A DNA stretch of 64,000 nt from Vibrio sp. RE88 (GTDB taxonomy: Bacteria > Pseudomonadota > Gammaproteobacteria > Enterobacterales > Vibrionaceae), in contig NZ_VTYQ01000007.1 of NCBI RefSeq assembly GCF_013113835.1, forward strand, positions 1 through 64,000, given 5' to 3'. Below the pieces are notes generated by a model. The model made no database searches. It had not been told where the DNA came from and saw only the letters and a list, made by a program, of their open reading frames with translations. This document shows, one piece after another, positions 58,086-64,000 of this stretch (the stretch's first letter is position 1; each line of letters begins with the position of its first letter). Made by a program: the position numbers and the translations under genes.

Positions 58086-59336
58086 TTAACTACGCGGTAG
58101 GTAGTTAGCCTTTCCTACCCATTTATAGCTGGTAAGCTCTTCTAACCCCATTGGGCCACGAGCATGCAGCTTCTGTGTCGATACAGCAACCTCAGCACCT
58201 AAGCCGAACTGCGCGCCATCGGTAAATCGAGTAGAAGCGTTAACATACACAGCCGCAGACCCCACTGAATTGATGAACAGCTCTGAATTTACCAGACTGT
58301 TCGTCATAATTGCATCAGAGTGGCTGGCATTATGGACTCGCATATGATCGATAGCTTGTTTGACATCCTTAACCACTTTGACACCTAAGGTGTAGCTGAG
58401 CCATTCTGTATCAAAGTCCCCTTCGCCACTATCACGTATCTGCTTAGCGTTAGCCATCAAAGCCTTTGCTTGAGGCTCTGCAACAAAGGTGACTTTCTCT
58501 TCCATACGAGCTTTCAACATTGGCAGAAACTCGGCTGCGACAGCTTCATGAACCAATAAAGTATCCAGCGCATTACAAGCCGAAGGACGCTGCACTTTCG
58601 CGTTTTCGACGACTTCTAGAGATTTCTGGAGATCAGCACTCTCATCGACAAATACATGGCTGATACCAAAGCCGCCAATAATGACAGGGATCGTGCTGTT
58701 TTCTTTACACATTTTGTGAAGACCAGCACCACCACGCGGAATGATCATGTCAACGTAGTCATCCAGCTTAAGCAGCTGAGAAACCAACTCTCGATCCGGC
58801 TTCTCAATATACTGAACCGATGCTGCAGGCAGCTCGGCTTTAGCAAGCGCAGACTGAATAACCTTGACCAGCTCCATATTGGAGAAAAATGTCTCTTTAC
58901 CACCGCGGAGGATGCTTGCGTTACCCGTTTTCAAACACAAGGCTGCAATATCAATAGTCACGTTCGGGCGTGCTTCGTAGATGACGCCAACAACCCCTAA
59001 TGGCACTCGACGGCGAGACAGAGACATGCCGTTTTCTAGGACTTTACTATCAATTTCGCTACCGACAGGATCGTTAAGGCTAATCACGTTACGTACGTCA
59101 TTGGCAATTCCCGACAAACGAGCTTCGTTAAGCAGCAGGCGATCAAGTAGCGCTTCTGTCAGACCTGCTTCACGACCCAGTTCAATATCTTTCGCATTCG
59201 CCGCCAAAATCGTGTCTGCGTTGGCTTCAAGTTCGTCGGCGATGATCGCTAACGCTTGGTTTTTTTGCGCCGTTGATGCTGTTGCCAGTTGGAAAGCTGC
59301 GTCTTTGGCAGCTTGACCCATAGAAATCAGTTCCAC
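58086..59336 (-). CDS. proA: Gamma-glutamyl phosphate reductase
   Basis: A 416-residue NADPH-dependent enzyme of proline synthesis that reduces gamma-glutamyl phosphate to the semialdehyde. The aldehyde-dehydrogenase-like fold shows [36 protein letters not shown], the catalytic Cys region [17 protein letters not shown], and [30 protein letters not shown]. It follows proB by 14 bp, and substrate channelling between the two is known. Confidence 0.97.
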   Translation of the reverse strand: MELISMGQAAKDAAFQLATASTAQKNQALAIIADELEANADTILAANAKDIELGREAGLTEALLDRLLLNEARLSGIANDVRNVISLNDPVGSEIDSKVLENGMSLSRRRVPLGVVGVIYEARPNVTIDIAALCLKTGNASILRGGKETFFSNMELVKVIQSALAKAELPAASVQYIEKPDRELVSQLLKLDDYVDMIIPRGGAGLHKMCKENSTIPVIIGGFGISHVFVDESADLQKSLEVVENAKVQRPSACNALDTLLVHEAVAAEFLPMLKARMEEKVTFVAEPQAKALMANAKQIRDSGEGDFDTEWLSYTLGVKVVKDVKQAIDHMRVHNASHSDAIMTNSLVNSELFINSVGSAAVYVNASTRFTDGAQFGLGAEVAVSTQKLHARGPMGLEELTSYKWVGKANYLPRS

Positions 59337-59350
59337 TATCTTTCCCTCAA

Positions 59351-60484
59351 TTATTCCTGAATTACGACCATATCGTCACGGTGCAGCACTTCGCTGCCAT
59401 AGTCGTAACCCAAAATTCCTAAAATATCTTTACTGTGCTTACCAATTATCTTGGTCATGTCTTGGCTGGAGTAACTGGAAATCCCGCGCGCCACCAAAGC
59501 GCCGCTCTGATCAGTCACACGTACCACCTCACCTCGGGCGAATTCACCACTCACGTGAGTTACTCCCTTAGCCAGCAGACTGCTGCCTTTATCGATGACT
59601 GCTTTTACCGCTCCGTCATCAATGACAATATCACCTGACGCGGCTGGCCCAGCCAGAATCCAGCGTTTGCGACTTTCGAGCGCTTCTTCAATTGGCAGAA
59701 AGCGCGTACCTTGCGGTTCTTCACCTAATGAGTCGAATACCACATTAGGTGCGCTACCAGCTGCGATGATCACTTCAATTCCAGCTCGTCGAGCAATATC
59801 CGCCGCCTGAAGTTTGGTTGCCATCCCGCCAGTACCCAGCGTTGTGCCACTACCTCCAGCGATTTTGCGTAGCGTGTCATCAATGGTTTTTACTTCTTTG
59901 ATCAATTCAGCATTTGGGTCTTTGCGCGGATCAGCGGTAAATAGCCCTTTCTGATCTGTCAGTAGGAGCAATTTGTCTGCGCCACAAAGAATGCCGACTA
60001 AGGCTGATAAATTATCGTTATCGCCCACTTTGATTTCACTGGTCGCTACCGCGTCATTTTCATTCACAATAGGAATGATGTCATTGTCGACCAAAGCATT
60101 GATGGTATCGCGGGCATTAAGAAAGCGTTCTCTGTCTTCCATGTCTGCACGAGTCAGCAGCATCTGACCAATTTTAATTCCGTAGATGCCGAACAGGGCT
60201 TCCCAGGTTTGAATCAATTGGCTCTGCCCCACCGCAGCCAATAGCTGCTTATTGGCCATAGAGTTGGGCAGTGCGGGGTAACCTAGGTGCTCTCGGCCAG
60301 CCGCAATTGCGCCAGACGATACCATGACCACAGAGTGGCCCAGTTTCTTCAGCTCAGCACACTGGCGCGCCAACTCAACCATGTGAGCGCGATCTAACGC
60401 CAATGTCCCACCAGTTAATACACTGGTACCCAGTTTCACAACCACAGTTTGGCGCTGTGTTGTGTTTCCGCATTCTTGATTCAT
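59351..60484 (-). CDS. proB: Glutamate 5-kinase
   Basis: A 377-residue kinase that starts proline synthesis. Its amino-acid-kinase domain includes [60 protein letters not shown] and [19 protein letters not shown]-terminal PUA domain occupies residues 275-377. In other bacteria proline feedback-inhibits the kinase domain. It is first in proBA, with a 178-bp upstream gap shared with the crl terminator. Confidence 0.97.
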   Translation of the reverse strand: MNQECGNTTQRQTVVVKLGTSVLTGGTLALDRAHMVELARQCAELKKLGHSVVMVSSGAIAAGREHLGYPALPNSMANKQLLAAVGQSQLIQTWEALFGIYGIKIGQMLLTRADMEDRERFLNARDTINALVDNDIIPIVNENDAVATSEIKVGDNDNLSALVGILCGADKLLLLTDQKGLFTADPRKDPNAELIKEVKTIDDTLRKIAGGSGTTLGTGGMATKLQAADIARRAGIEVIIAAGSAPNVVFDSLGEEPQGTRFLPIEEALESRKRWILAGPAASGDIVIDDGAVKAVIDKGSSLLAKGVTHVSGEFARGEVVRVTDQSGALVARGISSYSSQDMTKIIGKHSKDILGILGYDYGSEVLHRDDMVVIQE

Positions 60485-60608
60485 TGTCTCTCTGCTATGA
60501 AATTAAAAGTCATCACCCATTGCTCTGGTTTGCATAGCAACACGCAGTAGCAGCAAAATGGTTATCAGACCTGATGTTTTAACAATCAAAGCATAAATTC
60601 ACAAGCAG

Positions 60609-60634
60609 AAAAGGCGCCGTGAGGCGCCTTTTTC
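60609..60634 (-). terminator. Terminator of crl
   Basis: Minus strand: AAAAGGCGCC TCAC GGCGCCTTTT, 28 nt past the crl stop. Confidence 0.88.
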
Positions 60635-60661
60635 GTGGATAAAATAGATAGTGGAATAAAT

Positions 60662-61051
60662 TTAGACGAACTCAACAGATTCTTTGTGCAAATCTAGCGT
60701 CATATCAAATTGTGTCTGTAGGGTTTCAATCAGCTTTTGATGAAAGCCTTCTTGGGTACGGTTAACTTCTTCAATGGCTTTTTTCGGTAACTTCTCGTCC
60801 ACCCAATCCCCTTTAACATCATAGAGGCCTGTGCGGTAACGAGCAGCGAATGTCTGCCCTTCTTGTTCCAGCTCTAACCACCACCCCCAGAACTCTCTTT
60901 CTTCCGGCGATTTTTTGTCATTCACACAGACAGAAAGGCAATCAAACAAGTAACGACCTTCTTCACTTTGTGATTCTCTCAGATATGGGCCAATGGCCTT
61001 TAACGTAGACATCAAGCGGTAATGAGTTGGACTTTTTGGCTGTTCAGACAT
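60662..61051 (-). CDS. crl: Sigma factor-binding protein Crl
   Basis: A 129-residue protein that binds sigma-S and helps it load on RNA polymerase, raising stationary-phase and stress gene expression in the cytoplasm. Family landmarks are [49 protein letters not shown] and [25 protein letters not shown]. The length matches E. coli Crl (133). It stands between frsA and proB, an order also found in enterics. Confidence 0.95.
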   Translation of the reverse strand: MSEQPKSPTHYRLMSTLKAIGPYLRESQSEEGRYLFDCLSVCVNDKKSPEEREFWGWWLELEQEGQTFAARYRTGLYDVKGDWVDEKLPKKAIEEVNRTQEGFHQKLIETLQTQFDMTLDLHKESVEFV

Positions 61052-61172
61052 AATGAATCTCCATATTCAATATCTGTAATGATTATTCGTTGTAATTATG
61101 ACGAGCAAATAAACAGGACTACTTAGTTTGGGTATTGCCCTTATATGAGTCTTGCCTAATTTATTAGATTTG

Positions 61173-62420
61173 TCATCTAATTAGCTCGCCCTCCAACCAC
61201 TTAATCGCCAAATCGAGGGATTGCTCATATCCTTGTGTAATTGTTTTTGCACTGATTTTCTTCGCTTTTCCGTAATCACTAAACAAGGCAACCAGCTGGT
61301 TATCACTGTAGGGTGAAACGGGATCGCTTTCGAGGCTCATTGCCAGAATAGGCACCTTAGTTTTTCGGTTTGATAAAATGCCCTGAACCTTAAGCGACCA
61401 AGCCATCAACTGGCCCGCCAAACTGTTGACGTCTACCGCGTTCTTCCCTAAGCGCGACGCTAAAACATCAAGGTACATTTTCGGCATTTTCTTCAGCTTC
61501 TCCGGCGAAGAAAGCACATCATGAATCGGTGCACCTAAGCTGACACACGCCTTAATCTTGTCTGGCTCCATAAAAGACAGCCTGACTAGCGCATTGCCAC
61601 CAAACCGGAACCCAATCAGCCCCACCCTATGGTGATCAACCCAAGGAATGTTAAACAGTTCGTTCAATACGGCCTGATGGAGGCAAGAGGTATCTTCCGT
61701 TAGTGTCCAATGGCTGCTGTGCCCAACTGAGGGCATATCGACAGTCAACATTGCGATGTCTTTCTTCGCTAAATGGTCACGGAACAACTTCCACATGTCG
61801 GTTTGTAAGCTGTCTAGCCCCGCACTGACCATGACCACAGGTTGCGGCTTATCGGTTTTAGTCAAATGAAGATGGGCAATTATGCGTTTATTCTGGTAGG
61901 GAACTTCTATCTGCTTAACGATGTATTTTGTTTTCTTGGACGCTTCCGTATAAGCATTGCTGGCAAGAACCTGAGCCTGAGTCGCCAAGTTATCATTCTT
62001 TAGATGCGGGTAACCGGCAATGCTAAAACATAAAGAAGCGTTAAACAGTTCATCCGCGGCCTCCTCACCCTTCAATTCATTTGAACGCTTGTGGTGAAGC
62101 ATACCCAGCTTGGTCCACTCGTAAGTCCAGTTACCACTGTGATAACCCATTACGGTATCCAGCCACTCGTCGTGAGTACGTGAATGCTTTGAGGAGGCAA
62201 TCTTTGCCAGAACCGCTTCGACTTCAATAGGATCTAAACCTTGCCATGCCCACTGCATTCGACGCAGGTTTCGATACCATTTAAAGCCATCTTGTTCGCG
62301 CTTTTCATCCAGCATCGACTGGCTGCTGGGCATGTATTGCGTCAGTGCGGAGGTTTCTCTGGCTTGTTTATGATTGGTGAACAGGGTTTCGGAGAGGTTT
62401 TTGCTCACTTCTTCAGACAT
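61173..62420 (-). CDS. frsA: FrsA family alpha/beta-hydrolase-fold protein
   Basis: A 415-residue protein of the fermentation-respiration switch family (YafA/DUF1100), linked in enterics and Vibrio to EIIA-Glc. The alpha/beta-hydrolase domain covers residues 170-415 with VVMVSAGLDSLQTDMWKLF and DHHRVGLIGFRFGGNALVRLSF. The usual nucleophile Ser is Arg in the GFRFGG elbow, as in E. coli FrsA. Claims about its activity (esterase, pyruvate decarboxylase) are disputed, so no reaction is assigned. The 217-bp gap upstream contains the gpt terminator and little else. Confidence 0.92.
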   Translation of the reverse strand: MSEEVSKNLSETLFTNHKQARETSALTQYMPSSQSMLDEKREQDGFKWYRNLRRMQWAWQGLDPIEVEAVLAKIASSKHSRTHDEWLDTVMGYHSGNWTYEWTKLGMLHHKRSNELKGEEAADELFNASLCFSIAGYPHLKNDNLATQAQVLASNAYTEASKKTKYIVKQIEVPYQNKRIIAHLHLTKTDKPQPVVMVSAGLDSLQTDMWKLFRDHLAKKDIAMLTVDMPSVGHSSHWTLTEDTSCLHQAVLNELFNIPWVDHHRVGLIGFRFGGNALVRLSFMEPDKIKACVSLGAPIHDVLSSPEKLKKMPKMYLDVLASRLGKNAVDVNSLAGQLMAWSLKVQGILSNRKTKVPILAMSLESDPVSPYSDNQLVALFSDYGKAKKISAKTITQGYEQSLDLAIKWLEGELIR

Positions 62421-62585
62421 AAGGAGGCCTAGTTAGAATAATTTTCTACATTGTATACCTGTCACGATGTAAAAGGCAGGCCAGAGTCAAGGTTCACTGG
62501 ATTAGTTCACGAAAAGTGATGATAGGAAAATAGAAAAAAGAGAGGCAACATTGGGAAACTACAACAGGCAAATGACAGCCCAATA

Positions 62586-62610
62586 AAAAATGACCCATTA
62601 AGGGCCATTT
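62586..62610 (-). terminator. Terminator of gpt
   Basis: Minus strand: AAATGGCCC TTAAT GGGTCATTT then TTT, 27 nt past the gpt stop. Confidence 0.85.
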
Positions 62611-62637
62611 CTCGTTTACTCAATAATCCAGTGAGGA

Positions 62638-63102
62638 TTATTTTTGCTTGCGATTGATCGGCTCAGCGTACTGAATCGACATATCCCAAGGCTGCTCGAT
62701 CCAAGTCTCCTGCGCGATATCAACCACGTAGTCATCAAGAAGAGCGGCGCCAGATGGTTTCGCACATACCGCAATCAGTTTTGCTTTCGGGTACAGCTCA
62801 CGCAGCTTACGAGCGGTATCACCACTGTCTACCAAATCTTCAACGATTAAGTAGCCTTCACCGTCACCTTCTGGTGCTTTCAATACGCTCATATCACGTT
62901 GGTGATCGTGGTCGTAACTAGAGATACAAATAGTATCAACGTAACGAATACCCAGTTCACGAGCCAGAATTGCACCTGGAACAAGACCACCACGACTTAC
63001 CGCCCAGATACCTTTCCACTGCTCTGCTGGCATTTGCTGCTCAGCAAGCTCACGACAATAACTGTGCATTTGATCCCAAGTAATAATGAATTTCTTACTC
63101 AT
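62638..63102 (-). CDS. gpt: Xanthine-guanine phosphoribosyltransferase
   Basis: A 154-residue salvage enzyme that converts xanthine and guanine to XMP and GMP with PRPP at the membrane face. It begins [22 protein letters not shown]. The PRPP-binding loop [15 protein letters not shown] carries the acidic pair. The early [18 protein letters not shown] segment is a family hallmark. The neighbour is an NCS2 purine permease, so uptake and salvage are encoded together. The permease stop is 80 bp upstream. Confidence 0.96.
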   Translation of the reverse strand: MSKKFIITWDQMHSYCRELAEQQMPAEQWKGIWAVSRGGLVPGAILARELGIRYVDTICISSYDHDHQRDMSVLKAPEGDGEGYLIVEDLVDSGDTARKLRELYPKAKLIAVCAKPSGAALLDDYVVDIAQETWIEQPWDMSIQYAEPINRKQK

Positions 63103-63120
63103 TGTTCTAAACCTAATAAT

Positions 63121-63156
63121 AAAAAGTTGAGGGCCAGTTCATTCAACTCAACGTAG
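63121..63156 (-). terminator. Weak terminator after the NCS2 permease
   Basis: Minus strand: GTTGAG and CTCAAC form a 6-bp stem with a 15-nt loop, followed by TTTTT. The long loop makes it a modest candidate. Confidence 0.5.
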
Positions 63157-63182
63157 AACGCACTACCCCTTGATGAAGCTCT

Positions 63183-64000
63183 TTAAGCAACAATGTACTT
63201 GAAGATAAAGATGGCCGACATTACCCACACACTGAGGGAAACATCACGACCTTTACCACTGAATAATTTGATAGCCGCGTAAGCGATGAAACCAAGAGAA
63301 ATACCTTCCGCAATAGAGAAAGTCAGAGGCATCAGCAAACACGTCACAACAACAGGCGCCGCTTCTGTCAGGTCTCGCCAGTCAATGCTCACCAAGCCAG
63401 AAAGCATCAGAATCGCAACATAAAATAGCGCACCAGCCGTCGCATATGCTGGGATCATACCAGCCAATGGCGAGAAGAATAGAGCAAGTAGGAACAAAAT
63501 ACCAACCACAACAGCGGTTAGACCTGTACGGCCACCAGCGGCAACACCGGATACACTCTCAATGTAAGAAGTCGTGTTTGACGTACCCAACAGAGCACCT
63601 ACCGAAGTAGCGGTTGAGTCCGCAAGAAGAGCTTTATTCAGGCGAGGAATTTTACCATCTTTATCCATCAGACCCGCTTTTTGAGACACACCCACTAGCG
63701 TGCCAGCAGTATCAAATAAGTCGACGAAAAGGAAAGCAAAAACCACTGAAATCATACCGATCTCAAATACTGCAGAAAAATCCAACTGCATGAAGGTCGG
63801 AGCAATGCTTGGTGGTGTTGACATGATGCCACCCCACTGCACATCACCAAACGCCAAACCTAAGCCAGTGACCGCCAAAATAGCGATCATCACCGCGCCT
63901 TTTACGCCACGATGAACCAGTGCAATAGTCAGGAAGAAGCCAATTGAAGCTAGTACTGCAGGTAATGAAGTAATCGAGCCAAGAGAAACAAGCGTCGCTG
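63183..64000 (-). CDS. NCS2-family purine permease, 3' part only
   Basis: The reading frame stays open to the window edge, so at least 272 residues are seen and the N-terminus is missing. The visible C-terminal part has several membrane spans. Family motifs of the AdeP/GhxP/PbuG hypoxanthine-guanine-adenine group are VFAFLFVDLFDTAGTLVGVSQKAGL, ALLADSTATSVGALLGTSNTTSYIESVSGVAAGGRTGLTAV and a late FSIAEGISLGFIAYAAIKLF. It imports a purine base by proton symport in known members. A GTG at 63893 lies inside the gene and is not its start. It lies directly upstream of gpt. Confidence 0.92.
   Translation of the reverse strand, partial: ATLVSLGSITSLPAVLASIGFFLTIALVHRGVKGAVMIAILAVTGLGLAFGDVQWGGIMSTPPSIAPTFMQLDFSAVFEIGMISVVFAFLFVDLFDTAGTLVGVSQKAGLMDKDGKIPRLNKALLADSTATSVGALLGTSNTTSYIESVSGVAAGGRTGLTAVVVGILFLLALFFSPLAGMIPAYATAGALFYVAILMLSGLVSIDWRDLTEAAPVVVTCLLMPLTFSIAEGISLGFIAYAAIKLFSGKGRDVSLSVWVMSAIFIFKYIVA

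Noticed and set aside
63103..63182. Frameshift or truncation of the permease at 63893
   Set aside because: The frame continues open past 63893 to the window edge with matching family sequence, so the gene is cut by the window, not broken.

Overview
The window is a stretch of chromosomal core from a gammaproteobacterium, almost certainly a Vibrio or close Vibrionaceae relative. The evidence is gene order and protein character: treR-treB-treC, the block rpsB-tsf-pyrH-frr-uppS-cdsA-dxr-rseP-bamA-skp-lpxD-fabZ-lpxA-lpxB-rnhB-dnaE-accA, the block nrdR-ribD-ribE-ribBA-ribH-nusB-thiL-pgpA, an 816-residue FadE, Crl, FrsA and an unlinked MetNIQ cluster. The species cannot be fixed from the sequence. 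About 61 protein genes and one tRNA gene are packed at roughly 90% coding density. I see no rRNA, insertion sequence, prophage, integron, CRISPR array or defence island, and no clear sign of recent transfer.

Layout. 1-4.6 kb: tRNA-Tyr, then the trehalose PTS operon with its LacI-type repressor and two operator-like palindromes. 4.6-8.4 kb: a lysozyme-inhibitor lipoprotein, the heptose phosphatase gmhB, and the divergent methionine importer metNIQ behind MetJ boxes. 8.4-14 kb: a GNAT acetyltransferase, an AbgT transporter with a structured leader, the zinc-free ribosomal protein L31 paralogue with Zur-like and Fur-like operators, trmO and proS. 14-20 kb: a class II amidotransferase, gmhA, fadE with a FadR-like operator, a conserved membrane protein of unknown function, and dnaQ divergent from rnhA. 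20-27.7 kb: a methyltransferase, gloB, mltD, a Yip1-family protein, a YafD-like phosphatase-fold protein, glnB, a small cytochrome c and tilS.

27.7-47.2 kb is one long minus-strand envelope, translation and replication superoperon from rpsB to accA. Intrinsic terminators inside it split it into subunits: after rpsB, tsf, frr, lpxD, lpxA and accA. 47.5-51.7 kb: map, glnD and yaeH on the plus strand. 51.8-57.9 kb: the minus-strand riboflavin operon from nrdR to pgpA, including a RibBA whose RibA half has lost its catalytic and zinc residues. 58-64 kb: proBA, crl, frsA, gpt and the 3' part of an NCS2 purine permease that runs off the window.

Links between genes. GlnB (P-II, Tyr51 present) and its uridylyltransferase GlnD are both here. 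GmhA and GmhB serve the same LPS heptose pathway. LpxD, LpxA, LpxB and FabZ share the hydroxyacyl-ACP pool with AccA, and BamA, Skp and RseP handle outer-membrane assembly and its stress response. DnaE and DnaQ both carry visible clamp-binding motifs.

I found no convincing undescribed system. The best leads are regulatory: dual metal operators at rpmE2, structured leaders at abgT and gmhA, and internal terminators in the lpx superoperon. The unexplained 415-residue membrane protein beside dnaQ is the best protein lead. Calls rest on reading the sequence against family knowledge. No searches were run.
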